Assembly: GCA_027052175.1 (NCBI GenBank)
Contig: JALUFE010000077.1
Location: forward strand, 1 to 35,177
Length of the DNA: 35,177 bases
Origin: Helicobacteraceae bacterium
GTDB lineage: Bacteria > Campylobacterota > Campylobacteria > Campylobacterales > Sulfurimonadaceae
Reading direction: 5' to 3'
A program made the translations under genes and the position numbers. Below the pieces are notes generated by a model that was given only the letters and a program-made list of their open reading frames with translations, did no database searches and was not told the origin of the DNA. This document shows positions 1-8,308 of the stretch, piece after piece; position 1 is the first letter of the stretch; every line of letters begins with the position of its first letter.

Positions 1-99
1 TTAATCATTTAGTTATATGATTCGTATGTGTATAGTTACATATTGTAACAAAAGTCTTTTTGCTTTTATGTTTTGTATATATTTGTAATAGTTGTATGG

Positions 100-334
100 T
101 AGGTAGAAAGCTCCTGGAAAGCCCGGACGGCCGCCATGCTAAGGACTTTGGTTCTCAAAGTCGAAAAATATGCAGATCGAGAGAGGCTTTAGGCGGCAGC
201 TTCTCGCCCTGTTTCCAAGGCTCAAACGAAGTCACCGACACACCGCCTCTCTACGGCATCCGCAATATGAAAATGTAGAACCCTCATATTGCAGTGATGC
301 GTACCGTCCAGGTACAGGATCGAATTCGATCCTT
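100..334 (-). ncRNA. Candidate structured non-coding RNA downstream of hemD
   Basis: No convincing gene lies in 1-370. The minus strand has a perfect TATAAT (346-341) and, seven bases on, a purine start near 334. From there the sequence is a series of hairpins: GGATCG-AATT-CGATCC (331-316), GTACC/GGTAC (315-301), a long arm with TCATATTGC/GCAATATGA pairing plus an outer CATC/GATG (about 303-254), GAGAGGC/GCCTCTC (about 250-180) enclosing GCCTTG-GAAA-CAGGGC (225-210), and GACTTTG/CAAAGTC (162-144). The U-G pair and GNRA loop in the fourth form only on the minus strand, which favours this orientation. I do not see the signatures of tmRNA, RNase P RNA, SRP RNA or common riboswitches. The 3' end is uncertain because no clear U-tract terminator follows. 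The family is unknown; the strand and start are inferred. Confidence 0.4.
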
Positions 335-340
335 AAAGAA

Positions 341-346
341 ATTATA
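341..346 (-). promoter_or_regulatory. -10 box for the candidate ncRNA
   Basis: TATAAT on the minus strand just after the hemD stop codon. The predicted start at about 334 coincides with the first base-paired segment of the candidate RNA. No -35 is evident, which is usual in Campylobacterota. Confidence 0.5.
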
Positions 347-370
347 CAGTAAGGAAGCTTGAATTTATGT

Positions 371-1027
371 TTAATTGGAGAGCTTTTTGGCTATTTGCAT
401 ACAGCTTTCGACAGTTGTGGCAGGAGAGATGATGCTTTTAATGTTCTCAGGCAATGCTTTTGCCGTCGTGCTGCCGATGACAATGACCTTTTGCGAAGGG
501 GAAAACACATGTGATTGCAGATAGCATTTTACACTTGAAGGAGAAGTGAAAATCAAGATGGCCTCGCTTGGGACTCTCGCTTCGAGGATATCTTTGGAGC
601 ATTCGGTTTTGTAAACGACAGCTTCGGTTATTTTGTATCCATCTTCCCGTAATTTTTCGGCAAAGTCGGAAGCGACTTTCTCTGCGCGCAAATAAAGCCA
701 TTTGATCTTTTTGGGATAGTGTTTGATGGCTTCATAAAGGGTGTCACCATACCCTTTGCCGGTTTGTAACACTTTTCCCCCTATACCTTCATACGCTGCA
801 GCGGTCGCTTTGGATATGCAAAGTGCCTTTTTGTCGATATAGTTCTCTTTTGGATACTGCTGCAAGGCTTTGACGGCTTGCTTGGATGTTAGAATCAGAT
901 AATCTACATCATTAAAATTGATATCGGACTTGAAAAAGGTAACAGAGAGTGAATTGATATGCACAGCATCGGGATGCGAAGAAACTGAAAAAAGATAGAT
1001 AGGAAGTTTTTGTGTTGAATTTTTCAT
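371..1027 (-). CDS. hemD: Uroporphyrinogen-III synthase
   Basis: This 218-residue cytoplasmic protein matches the divergent HemD family, which cyclises hydroxymethylbilane with inversion of ring D to give uroporphyrinogen III in tetrapyrrole synthesis. HemD is poorly conserved, but the expected pattern is visible: an early 'LILTSKQAV' strand-helix, a central 'WLYLRAEKVASDF' turn followed by 'GYKITEAVVYKTE', then 'ILIFTSPSSVKCYL' and the C-terminal 'VIVIGSTTAKAL' motif. The length is slightly short of the usual 240-250. The ATG at 1027 is the only reasonable start; a weak GAGAA lies upstream. No other haem genes are in the window. The gene stands alone between the structured element at 1077-1345 and the candidate ncRNA. 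Confidence 0.85.
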   Translation of the reverse strand: MKNSTQKLPIYLFSVSSHPDAVHINSLSVTFFKSDINFNDVDYLILTSKQAVKALQQYPKENYIDKKALCISKATAAAYEGIGGKVLQTGKGYGDTLYEAIKHYPKKIKWLYLRAEKVASDFAEKLREDGYKITEAVVYKTECSKDILEARVPSEAILIFTSPSSVKCYLQSHVFSPSQKVIVIGSTTAKALPENIKSIISPATTVESCMQIAKKLSN

Positions 1028-1076
1028 AATATTTCTCGACCCAATCGTTCAAAGTGTGGTATAGATTGGAATGTTG

Positions 1077-1345
1077 ATTGCTCCATCAGGGGATTATTTG
1101 AATCATCAATGCTAGTGATTTTGTGCATAATCAAGGCAGTTTCTTGCAGGTGTAGCCGTAGCTACATCAAAAGGAACTAACGCAGAGTATGGACAAAAGC
1201 ACTGCACCCTTGGGGGAGAAAGATAAGGAGCGATCTGCAAATGCAAAAATCCTTGAATTAACCTGTTAGTCCTTCGTATTTTTACATTCACATCTCACTC
1301 CTTCTCTTTCTCTTGATGTTTCAAATAATCCCCTGATGGAGCAAT
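1077..1345. repeat. 269-bp three-armed inverted-repeat element (MITE-like or structured RNA)
   Basis: This occupies most of the 386-bp gap between hemD and guaA. The ends are a 26-bp perfect inverted repeat (1077-1102 with 1320-1345), extended to 33 bp with one mismatch (to 1109 and 1313). Inside, 1114-1129 pairs with 1188-1203 (14 of 16) and is capped by GGTGTAGC-CGTA-GCTACATC (1149-1168). A second arm pairs 1216-1230 with 1298-1312 (14 of 15) and 1240-1250 with 1278-1288 (10 of 11). The whole element can therefore fold as a trunk plus two side arms. No transposase gene and no clear target-site duplication were found. It could be a MITE, a REP-like repeat or a structured RNA; the sequence alone does not decide. 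Confidence 0.75.
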
Positions 1346-1352
1346 AGGATAA

Positions 1353-1371
1353 GGCATAGTCAAACTATGCC
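1353..1371 (-). terminator. Possible weak guaA terminator hairpin
   Basis: A seven-pair stem GGCATAG/CTATGCC with a five-base loop lies about 45 bp beyond the guaA stop. There is no proper T-tract on either strand, so termination activity is doubtful. Confidence 0.3.
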
Positions 1372-1413
1372 GTTCCTCAATCATTTCAAGATAGGCCAAA
1401 ATTTGAACGATTT

Positions 1414-2955
1414 TTATTCCCACTCGATTGTTGCAGGTGGCTTGGAGCTTATGTCGTAGACGACTCTGTTGATTCCGTCCACCTCGTTTATGATGCGTCT
1501 TGATATGCGTTCAAGCAGATCATGCGGAAGATGCGCAAAAGTCGCCGTCATTCCGTCCACCGCTTCGACGACACGGATCGCCACGGTATTGTCATAGGTT
1601 CTGTTATCCCCCATCACACCGACACTCTTGACATTCATAAGCACAGCAAACGCCTGCCATGTCTTGGTATAGTAGCCGCTCGCTTTGAGTTCGTCAAGTA
1701 GAATGACATCCGCTTCTCGAAGCAGATCGAGATCTTGCTCGTTGACCTCTCCCATAATACGGATCGCAAGACCCGGTCCAGGGAATGGATGGCGGTTGAC
1801 CATGGATTCTGGAAGGCCGAGTTCAAGACCGATCTTACGTACTTCATCCTTGAAGAGTTCGCGCAGCGGTTCAATCAGTTCGAAATCCATCCAGTCTGGC
1901 AGTCCGCCGACATTGTGGTGTGATTTGATTACTTCACTTGGGCCGTTGACGCTGACACTTTCGATGACATCGGGGTAGAGTGTCCCTTGAGCGAGGAACT
2001 TGATGCCGTCGTGTTTTTTCGCCTCCTCTTCAAAGACTTCTATAAAGGTATGCCCGATGATCTTTCTTTTCTGTTCGGGGTCGGTAACACCTTTGAGGCG
2101 GGTGAGAAATTTTTCTCTTGCATCAGCTACGATTAGAGGGACTTTGAGGTTGATCTTGAAGACTCGCTCAACCTCCTCACGTTCACCTTTGCGAAGTAAG
2201 CCGTTATCGACAAAGACGGGTACGAGCTGATCACCGATCGCTTCATAGAGCATTGCAGCTACGACGGAGCTGTCCACACCACCGCTGAGACCGCATAGTA
2301 CCTTTCCGTCACCCACTTTTTCGCGGATAAGCTTGATCTGCTCTTTTAAGAAGTGTTCCATTTTCCACTTTTCGGTTACACCGCATATATTACGCGCGAA
2401 GTTGCGAAGCATAAGATAACCCTCTTCGGAGTGGTTGACTTCCGGGTGGAACTGGAATGCAAAAACTTTTTTGTCCATGTTCGCAATGGCAGCGTATGGT
2501 GAGTTGTCACTGACAGCGATAACCTCGAATCCTTCAGGGAGAGTCTCGACTCTGTCACTGTGACTCATCCAGACTATGCGGTTGTCGTCACAATCCTTGA
2601 AGATCGGATTGTCCGGTTTTACAATGTGAAGCTCTGCTTTGCCGTATTCATGATGATCGCTGCGGATAACACTGCCGCCAAAATCAACGGCGATACGCTG
2701 CATTCCGTAGCAAATACCAAGGATCGGAAGACCCATATCATAGACCGCTTTGTCCACTTCATAGGCGTCTTTGGCATAGACCGACGACGGTCCGCCACTG
2801 AAGATGATCCCTTTTGGGTTTTTCTTTTTTATGTCCTCCGCTTTTGTGTAGTAGGGGAGGATTTCGCAGTAAATCTCCTGCTCACGCAGTCTTCGTGCTA
2901 TAAGCTGAGTGTATTGCGATCCAAAATCAAGAACGATAATGCTCACATTTGTCAT
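1414..2955 (-). CDS. guaA: GMP synthase (glutamine-hydrolysing)
   Basis: Converts XMP to GMP using ATP and glutamine, the last step of guanine nucleotide synthesis. The 513-residue length is typical. The N-terminal class I glutamine amidotransferase carries the nucleophile Cys82 in 'GICYGMQ' and the His170/Glu172 pair in 'FQFHPEVNH'. The ATP pyrophosphatase P-loop 'SGGVDSS' is at 224-230. The C-terminal dimerisation/XMP-binding part runs to '[11 protein letters not shown]', the conserved terminus of the family. The start is fixed by the family N-terminus ('[17 protein letters not shown]'); the upstream AGG is a weak ribosome site. It appears monocistronic, with a 143-bp gap upstream that holds a short tandem repeat. 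Confidence 0.97.
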   Translation of the reverse strand: MTNVSIIVLDFGSQYTQLIARRLREQEIYCEILPYYTKAEDIKKKNPKGIIFSGGPSSVYAKDAYEVDKAVYDMGLPILGICYGMQRIAVDFGGSVIRSDHHEYGKAELHIVKPDNPIFKDCDDNRIVWMSHSDRVETLPEGFEVIAVSDNSPYAAIANMDKKVFAFQFHPEVNHSEEGYLMLRNFARNICGVTEKWKMEHFLKEQIKLIREKVGDGKVLCGLSGGVDSSVVAAMLYEAIGDQLVPVFVDNGLLRKGEREEVERVFKINLKVPLIVADAREKFLTRLKGVTDPEQKRKIIGHTFIEVFEEEAKKHDGIKFLAQGTLYPDVIESVSVNGPSEVIKSHHNVGGLPDWMDFELIEPLRELFKDEVRKIGLELGLPESMVNRHPFPGPGLAIRIMGEVNEQDLDLLREADVILLDELKASGYYTKTWQAFAVLMNVKSVGVMGDNRTYDNTVAIRVVEAVDGMTATFAHLPHDLLERISRRIINEVDGINRVVYDISSKPPATIEWE

Positions 2956-3022
2956 GATAAGTAGCCTTTTGGAGGAAAAATAGTTGCGTAATGATAACGA
3001 AATGTAGATTAAAGTAGGTTTT

Positions 3023-3081
3023 AGGTTTCAGGTTTCAGGTTTCAGGTGCTGATAATGATTATCTGTTTTCTGAAACCTGAA
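3023..3081. repeat. AGGTTTC tandem repeat with hairpin and central palindrome
   Basis: Three full AGGTTTC units and a partial fourth (3023-3047) are followed by the 13-bp palindrome GATAATGATTATC (3051-3063) and an inverted copy CTGAAACCTGAA (3070-3081), which pairs perfectly with TTCAGGTTTCAG on the left (3027-3038 or 3034-3045). It lies between the nhaD stop and the guaA start. It may serve as a terminator-like hairpin for nhaD or a regulatory site for guaA. The palindrome resembles a minimal Fur-type 6-1-6 site, but none of the neighbouring genes is an obvious iron gene. Confidence 0.6.
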
Positions 3082-3098
3082 TCCTGATCTCTGAAATC

Positions 3099-4412
3099 CT
3101 AATACAACCCCATTATCTCAAACTGCACATACCAGATGGCAATGGAGAGAATATAACCCGCAAGGACGGTCCATCCGAATTTCATATGGCTTCCAAACGT
3201 ATAGATACCGCGAAGTCGTCCCATCACACCGACACCTGCAGCGGAACCAAAACTGATCAGGCTCCCTCCTATCCCTGCAGTCATCGTTACAAGCATCCAC
3301 TCATCCGTTCCCATGCTCGGGGAAGACTTGAGGATCGCACTCATGACAGGTACGTTGTCTATGATGGCGGAGATGAAACCGACACCGATGTTGGCCGTTG
3401 TCGCTCCAACAAGCTGGTAGAGATGATGGACATATTCGAGATATCCCAGAAAATGCAGGGCACCCACTGCCGAGAGGATACCGAAGAAGAAGAGGAGCGT
3501 ATCGTTTTCGACTTTTTGCATGTTGACGTAGATATCAAGTTTTTGTTTTCCGCTTTTTGCAAGATGGATGGAAAAAAGTTTCAGTAGTGCCAGACCGAAC
3601 ATCATGCCCCACATTGCCGGAAAGTGAAAAAACTGGTGTCCAAGGACTGCGATAACGATCGTGCCGATACCGAGATAAACCACACCCATTCCGCCATCTT
3701 TGAGGAGAGGCTTTTTCTCTGTTGCAGGATCGAAATGCGGCTCGCCTTTTGGGACGCTCATACTGAGTAAAAATGCCGTAAGTATCCAGCCCAGGAGTGA
3801 TGCAGGGAAAAGGTAGAGAAAGTCGACAAATTCCCCTTTTCCTGCTGTCCATGCCATCAATGTCGTGATATCTCCAAAGGGAGACCACGCACCGCCCGCA
3901 TTGGCGGCAACGACGATATTGATGGCACCGGGAACGAGAAAGTTGATCTTCTCTTTATCGATCGTAAAGAGCACAGTCGAGAGAATGAGCGCAGTTGTAA
4001 GGTTGTCGGCGACCGGCGAGATGAAAAATGCCAGAAGACCCGTCAGCCAAAAGAGCTTTTTGTAGCTGTATCCCTTGGAGACGAGTTTGAATTTCATCAG
4101 ATCGAAAACGCCCCGTTCAATGAGCGTTTCGATATAGGTCATGGCAACAAGCAGGAAGAAGAATATCTCTGCGATTTCGAGGATAAGCCCCTCTAGTTCA
4201 TGATGCAGCGGCTTTGGATCGAGGCCATTGATGCCGTAGTAGATCCCGATCAGCATGAACATCGAAGTTCCGGCAAAAAGAGCTGGTTTTGCCTTGTTTA
4301 TCTCATATTTTTCCTCTGTAGCGATGAAATAATACGCTATTACAAATACTGCCAGACTTAACCAGCCGACCCATGTGGTTGCCAGGTTGACGGTTTCTAT
4401 CGCTTCATGCAT
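3099..4412 (-). CDS. nhaD: NhaD-type Na+/H+ antiporter
   Basis: An inner-membrane protein of 437 residues with about a dozen hydrophobic segments, of the ion-transporter superfamily NhaD group. It exchanges sodium (and lithium) for protons. Diagnostic motifs are 'SPVADNLTT' at 132-140 and 'NAGGAWSPFGDITT' at 171-184, both conserved in bacterial and plastid NhaD proteins, and a later 'IIDNVPVMSAIL' repeat of the polar Asp-Asn signature. The ATG at 4412 overlaps the nadB stop by 8 bp, so it is translated from the same message. The antiporter fits a saline habitat. ArsB-like transporters are the nearest alternative, but the motifs favour NhaD. Confidence 0.9.
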   Translation of the reverse strand: MHEAIETVNLATTWVGWLSLAVFVIAYYFIATEEKYEINKAKPALFAGTSMFMLIGIYYGINGLDPKPLHHELEGLILEIAEIFFFLLVAMTYIETLIERGVFDLMKFKLVSKGYSYKKLFWLTGLLAFFISPVADNLTTALILSTVLFTIDKEKINFLVPGAINIVVAANAGGAWSPFGDITTLMAWTAGKGEFVDFLYLFPASLLGWILTAFLLSMSVPKGEPHFDPATEKKPLLKDGGMGVVYLGIGTIVIAVLGHQFFHFPAMWGMMFGLALLKLFSIHLAKSGKQKLDIYVNMQKVENDTLLFFFGILSAVGALHFLGYLEYVHHLYQLVGATTANIGVGFISAIIDNVPVMSAILKSSPSMGTDEWMLVTMTAGIGGSLISFGSAAGVGVMGRLRGIYTFGSHMKFGWTVLAGYILSIAIWYVQFEIMGLY

Positions 4413-5856
4413 CCTTCTTCTCCTTGATATAATGCACTCCTATGGAGCGCTCTCTTTTGAGTGCCGCCAGGACGATTTCTCTGGCTGTCAGCAAACGAAA
4501 TTTCAATAGTTTACCAATTTTTTCATTTAAAAGAGCATTAATCTCTTCGAGTGCTTCGTCTAAACCTTCACGTGTGCGAATAACTCCCACCTTCTCCCAC
4601 ATGATCTTGCGCAGCAGATTTTTCTTGGCTTTGTCATCTTTGAAACTCATCACCTCTTCCGTTACGCCGAAGTGGCGAAGAGAAACATCCTCGTCAGTCG
4701 CAAGAATCCGTTCTGCGGCACGCTTGGAGAAGACCATCGCTTCTAAAAGTGAATTCGAAGCAAGGCGGTTGGCACCATGGACGCAAGTGGATGCCACCTC
4801 TCCGACGGCATAGAGTCCCTTGATGTTTGGAACGGCACCGTCTAAGTCCGTTTTGATACCGCCTATGGCATAGTGAAAGGCCGGAGAGATGGGGACGCGC
4901 TGTGAAGGTACATTGTAGCCGATGGCATGAAACTTTTTGTAGATATTTGGAAAACGGTGCATAAAGTACATTTCGTCGAAATTGGACATGTTGAGATAGA
5001 CTTTTGACCCTGTTCTGGCGACATAGTCGAAAATGCTCTTACTGACGATATCACGGGAAGCAAGCTCTCCCCGCTTATCATAATCGAATAAAAAGCGTCG
5101 TCCCTCTTCGTCTTCTATCGTCGCTCCTTCACCACGAAGCGCTTCTGTCAGGAGCATCTTTTGTGCGAGATTGGAGTTGACGAAGACGGTCGGATGAAAC
5201 TGCATCATTTCCATATTTTCCAGTGCAATGCCTTTTTCAACGCAAAGTCCTTGCATATCGGCACTGATGGTAGGCGCATTGGTATGGTATTCGTAGAGAC
5301 TGCCGACACCTCCGGAGGCAAGGATGACGTTCTTTGCGTAGATATTGCGCAATTTTCTATTTTCGAGTACCGTTACGCCGTAACATCTGTCGTTTTCTAT
5401 GAGCAGATCGACGACACGGGTGTTGCCGAGCATGGGATGAGGGTTTTTTTCAAGCAAAAAGTAGTGGATGTAACGTCCCGTCGCATCACCGCCCGCATGG
5501 AGAATGCGCTCGGTCGAGTGGGCCGCTTCTTTCGTGTAAAGAAGATTGCCGTTTTCATCTTTGTCGAACTCAAATCCCATTACTATGAGTTCATCGATGA
5601 CTTTTCGGGAGTTTTTGCTGAGAACTTCGACAGCTTTTTTGTCGCAAAGCCCCGCTCCTGCTTCAAGTGTGTCATGTATATGGTAGGGGATATCGGCTTC
5701 ATTTTTTGCCAGTGCGACACCGCCCTGGGCATAGAAGCTGTTGCATTTGAATGCTTCGCGCTTGTTGATGATAAGGACTTTTTTCTCCTTAGGTATATGG
5801 GCGGCGGCGTAAAGCCCCGCAAGGCCGCTGCCAACGATGATGATGTCATAGGTCAT
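4405..5856 (-). CDS. nadB: L-aspartate oxidase
   Basis: FAD enzyme oxidising L-aspartate to iminoaspartate for NAD synthesis, together with NadA (not in this window). The protein has 483 residues, slightly below the usual 500-540. The dinucleotide motif 'GSGLAG' is at 9-14. The active-site set of the succinate dehydrogenase/fumarate reductase flavoprotein family is present: 'MMQFHPT', 'LRGEGA', 'LASRDIVS', 'AFHYAIGGI' and 'GANRLASNSLLE'. The lack of an extended C-terminal domain and the Glu-rich loop argue against it being the SdhA/FrdA subunit. The ATG overlaps the stop of the small lipoprotein gene in an ATGA junction and the 3' end overlaps nhaD, so all three are one transcription unit. 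Confidence 0.93.
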   Translation of the reverse strand: MTYDIIIVGSGLAGLYAAAHIPKEKKVLIINKREAFKCNSFYAQGGVALAKNEADIPYHIHDTLEAGAGLCDKKAVEVLSKNSRKVIDELIVMGFEFDKDENGNLLYTKEAAHSTERILHAGGDATGRYIHYFLLEKNPHPMLGNTRVVDLLIENDRCYGVTVLENRKLRNIYAKNVILASGGVGSLYEYHTNAPTISADMQGLCVEKGIALENMEMMQFHPTVFVNSNLAQKMLLTEALRGEGATIEDEEGRRFLFDYDKRGELASRDIVSKSIFDYVARTGSKVYLNMSNFDEMYFMHRFPNIYKKFHAIGYNVPSQRVPISPAFHYAIGGIKTDLDGAVPNIKGLYAVGEVASTCVHGANRLASNSLLEAMVFSKRAAERILATDEDVSLRHFGVTEEVMSFKDDKAKKNLLRKIMWEKVGVIRTREGLDEALEEINALLNEKIGKLLKFRLLTAREIVLAALKRERSIGVHYIKEKKDA

Positions 5857-5993
5857 TGTTTACTCTTTTTTGGATGGATGATGACGGTGACGTTGTCATC
5901 TATCTGCTCTTCATAATAGGGAGCTTTTTTGTAGCCGCATCCGTTGAAGTTTAATAAAACTGTAGCTATAATAAGCGGATGAAAAAGGCGCAT
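5853..5993 (-). CDS. Small LptM-like lipoprotein (46 aa)
   Basis: A 46-codon gene. The protein starts [16 protein letters not shown], a short lipoprotein signal, then NGCGYKKAPYYEE. The Cys at residue 19 would be lipidated. The Cys-Gly-x-Lys-x-x-x-Tyr pattern right after the lipidation site resembles LptM (formerly YifL), the small lipoprotein that assists LptD maturation in other bacteria; that link is by motif only. AAGGAAG lies 8-9 bases before the ATG, a good ribosome site. The TGA overlaps the nadB ATG. Its first 15 bases overlap, on the opposite strand, the start of the DUF721 gene, and the -10 box of that gene lies inside its signal-peptide codons. Confidence 0.8.
   Translation of the reverse strand: MRLFHPLIIATVLLNFNGCGYKKAPYYEEQIDDNVTVIIHPKKSKQ
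5967..5972 (+). promoter_or_regulatory. -10 box for the DUF721-uvrC unit
   Basis: TATAAT on the plus strand, six bases before the ATG at 5979. Normal -10 spacing would place transcription start at the A of the ATG, giving a leaderless or nearly leaderless message. No Shine-Dalgarno sequence precedes the ATG. Confidence 0.55.
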
Positions 5994-6416
5994 GATATTC
6001 TCTCTTCCTTGCAAAATCAACCTCAGTTTCGAAAATTACATAACGTTCGTTGTATAGAGAGGATCCTCTCCGTTTTCCTGCCTGCGGTGCAGCGTTTTGT
6101 CGATTTTGGATATATCAAGAACGATACGCTCTTTGTCGTACTCAACCACAACGCCGGCAAACAAGAGTTCGATAATAATATAAAAATGATTAAAGATCTG
6201 TTAAAGAGCGTCAAGATAGAGGAGTGCGAAGGAGTGCGCTTCTCACAGATCAAGGCCTTTGTGACTAACAGACCAAGACGTAAACAAGAGAGAAAAAAAG
6301 AGACCGTTCCTTTTTACGAAGAGCGCTCGCGCGGGGAGTTCGATATTGAGATGATCAAAGATATGGAGCTGAGAAATATCGCTAAAGAGATACGTGAGAT
6401 CGTTAAAAATGGATAG
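5979..6416 (+). CDS. DUF721 (DciA-like) protein
   Basis: A 145-residue cytoplasmic protein. The N-terminal half shows the DUF721 layout: a helix '[13 protein letters not shown]', then '[14 protein letters not shown]', 'AGKQEFDN' and a following helix, as in DciA. DciA loads or recruits the replicative helicase DnaB in bacteria without DnaC. The C-terminal half is charged and probably disordered ('RRKQERKKE'), ending in a helix. I recall a similar unnamed gene directly before uvrC in H. pylori. The ATG at 5979 is the only ATG in the N-terminus, has no ribosome site and sits just after a TATAAT. Its 3' end overlaps uvrC by 8 bp. The fold assignment is moderate; the replication role is by family only. 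Confidence 0.75.
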   Translation: MKKAHDILSSLQNQPQFRKLHNVRCIERILSVFLPAVQRFVDFGYIKNDTLFVVLNHNAGKQEFDNNIKMIKDLLKSVKIEECEGVRFSQIKAFVTNRPRRKQERKKETVPFYEERSRGEFDIEMIKDMELRNIAKEIREIVKNG

Positions 6417-8217
6417 AGAAGCGTTAGAAAAGAAGATAAAAAATCTTCCAAAACAGCCGGGAGTCTATCAGTACTTCGATGAAAAGGGCAGGCTGTTGTA
6501 TGTCGGTAAAGCTAAAAACCTCGCCAATCGAGTCAAAAGTTACTGGAGTTTTTCGCCGCTTCGTCCAAGCTCCAACCTTTCGTTGCGCATCAAAAAGATG
6601 ATCAGCGAAGCGGTGAATCTGGAGTATATCGTCGTCAAAACGGAACATGATGCGCTGCTTTTGGAAAACTCGCTTATAAAGCAGCTCAATCCCAAGTACA
6701 ACATTCTGCTGCGGGATGACAAAACCTACCCCTATATCTATATAGATCGTTCAGAGGAGTATCCTCGCTTCGATATCACAAGAAAGATTATCGATTCCAA
6801 GGATATCAAGTATTACGGCCCCTATTCGGTAGGAGCACGCGATATACTCGACTCGATCTACGAGCTTTGCAGACTCGTGCAGAAAAAATCCTGTCTCAAA
6901 GGGGGCAAAGCATGTTTGTTCTACCAGATCAAAAAGTGTCTTGCCCCGTGTGAGAAGAGAGTACCAAAAGAGATATACGACAAAGAGGTGGCAAAAGCCG
7001 ACGGCTATATCAAGGATAAAAAAGCACTTGTAAAAAAGCTGCAAGAAAGGATGACGTTTTATGCCGAGGAGATGCGTTTTGAGGAGGCTGCGGAACTGAG
7101 AGACCGTATCGAACGCATAGAACGCAGTAGTATCCGCAGCGATATCGATCTGGCAAGCAGTGAGAATTACGACATCTTCGTTGTACGTTACGATGATGTA
7201 CGGGCTGCGATGGTACGTGTTTTTATGCGAGAAGGGAAGATCGTCTCCAGTAGTTCGGATACAATTATGATAAAAGAGAATTTCGATGATAAAGAGCTGC
7301 TTTCACGATCCATTCTCAATTTCTACGCTTATACCAAGCCGCCTGTTGTTGCTCCTATTCTTGTCAATCTTGAACTGGAAGATGCAGAACTGATCGAGGA
7401 GTATCTTACAAAAGAGTTTGGGAAAAGGGCGCGCATAGCAGTACCAAGGCGCGGTGTGAAGAAGCAGCTTGTCAATCTCGCACTCCTCAATGCCGAAGAG
7501 ATCCTCAGACAGGCAAAAACCAAAAAGCAAAACCGCATCGAAGAGGAGATCAAAGAGCTTTTTGATTTACAGCATACGCCGCAGCGCATCGAATGCTTCG
7601 ATAACTCGCATCTTGCAGGCAAAGCGACAGTCGGGGCGATGGTGGTCTGGGAAGAGGGCGGATTTAAAAAGAGCGAATACCGCCACTATCATCTCGAAGC
7701 GAAAGATGAGTATGCGCAGATGCGAGAGATGCTTGTGCGTCGCGTAGAGAGTTTCAAGACCAAGCCACCACCCGATCTGTGGGTGATCGACGGCGGTGCG
7801 ACACTGCTGAAACTTGCAAACGACATCATTCAAAGCAGCGGTGCGAACGTCGATGTGATCGCCATCGCCAAAGAGAAGATCGATGCCAAGGCGCATCGTG
7901 CCAAAGGAAAAGCCAGGGATCTCATCCATACAAAAGAGGGAGAGATGCATCTTAAAGAGAGTGACAAACGGCTGCATTTCATTCAGCGGCTGCGTGACGA
8001 AGCACACCGTTTTGCCATTACGTTTCATAAAAAAACGAAGTTGAAACTCGATAAAGAGAGTGAACTACTCAAGCTCAAAGGTATTTCAGAAGCGAAAGTA
8101 AAAAAGCTCATCAATTATTTTGGAACGTTCGAGGCTGTAAAAGCAGCTTCATTGGAGGAGATTAGTACAATTGTAAACAGTAAAGATGCAAAAATTATAA
8201 AAAAAATGTACGGATAA
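6409..8217 (+). CDS. uvrC: UvrABC system protein C (excinuclease subunit)
   Basis: Makes the 3' and 5' incisions around DNA lesions bound by UvrAB in nucleotide excision repair. The start used here is the ATG at 6409 (MDREALEKK, 602 aa), which matches the family; a GTG five codons upstream is also in frame. Domains in order: GIY-YIG nuclease ('[16 protein letters not shown]', about 14-90), the UVR motif that contacts UvrB ('[14 protein letters not shown]', about 215-230), the RNase H-like nuclease ('[10 protein letters not shown]', '[11 protein letters not shown]', '[13 protein letters not shown]'), and C-terminal helix-hairpin-helix DNA binding ('[19 protein letters not shown]'). The length is typical. 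The gene overlaps DUF721 by 8 bp; 91 bp separate it from the signalling operon. Confidence 0.97.
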   Translation: MDREALEKKIKNLPKQPGVYQYFDEKGRLLYVGKAKNLANRVKSYWSFSPLRPSSNLSLRIKKMISEAVNLEYIVVKTEHDALLLENSLIKQLNPKYNILLRDDKTYPYIYIDRSEEYPRFDITRKIIDSKDIKYYGPYSVGARDILDSIYELCRLVQKKSCLKGGKACLFYQIKKCLAPCEKRVPKEIYDKEVAKADGYIKDKKALVKKLQERMTFYAEEMRFEEAAELRDRIERIERSSIRSDIDLASSENYDIFVVRYDDVRAAMVRVFMREGKIVSSSSDTIMIKENFDDKELLSRSILNFYAYTKPPVVAPILVNLELEDAELIEEYLTKEFGKRARIAVPRRGVKKQLVNLALLNAEEILRQAKTKKQNRIEEEIKELFDLQHTPQRIECFDNSHLAGKATVGAMVVWEEGGFKKSEYRHYHLEAKDEYAQMREMLVRRVESFKTKPPPDLWVIDGGATLLKLANDIIQSSGANVDVIAIAKEKIDAKAHRAKGKARDLIHTKEGEMHLKESDKRLHFIQRLRDEAHRFAITFHKKTKLKLDKESELLKLKGISEAKVKKLINYFGTFEAVKAASLEEISTIVNSKDAKIIKKMYG

Positions 8218-8240
8218 GAAGACTTTATATGGATTTGTGA

Positions 8241-8246
8241 TATATT
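8241..8246 (+). promoter_or_regulatory. Likely -10 box of the phosphorelay operon
   Basis: TATATT about 62 bp before the PAS gene start, giving a leader of about 55 bases. No sigma-54 or sigma-28 type motif was seen. A good AAGGTAAAG ribosome site precedes the ATG at 8309. Confidence 0.4.
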
Positions 8247-8308
8247 AAGGGCACGAACTGAAATATTTCGTTGAAACGCGATTTGGAAATATATAAGAAG
8301 GTAAAGAG

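Noticed and set aside
110-120. 11-base match GCTCCTGGAAA also at 17649-17659
   Set aside because: The flanks do not match and an 11-base coincidence in 35 kb is not unusual.
100-130. Resemblance of GGAAAGCCCGGAC to the RNase P RNA core GGAAAGUCCGGGC
   Set aside because: It differs at universally conserved positions and the matching 3' strand of helix P4 and other RNase P signatures are absent.
60-278. 72-codon plus-strand reading frame starting at 60
   Set aside because: It crosses several predicted RNA hairpins, has no ribosome site and no recognisable protein features, and the region is better explained as structured RNA.
1190-1270. 26-codon reading frame (MDKSTAPLG...) inside the three-armed element
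   Set aside because: It is fully covered by predicted stems of the repeat, has no convincing ribosome site and no known relatives; chance is the simplest explanation.
3051-3063. Fur box reading of GATAATGATTATC
   Set aside because: Not listed as a regulatory site: only a 6-1-6 core, flanked by nhaD and guaA rather than iron genes, and such AT-rich palindromes occur by chance.
5161-5916. 251-codon plus-strand frame opposite nadB
   Set aside because: It is antisense to a complete nadB with all catalytic motifs, has composition typical of a shadow frame, and its 3' part overlaps the real small lipoprotein gene.
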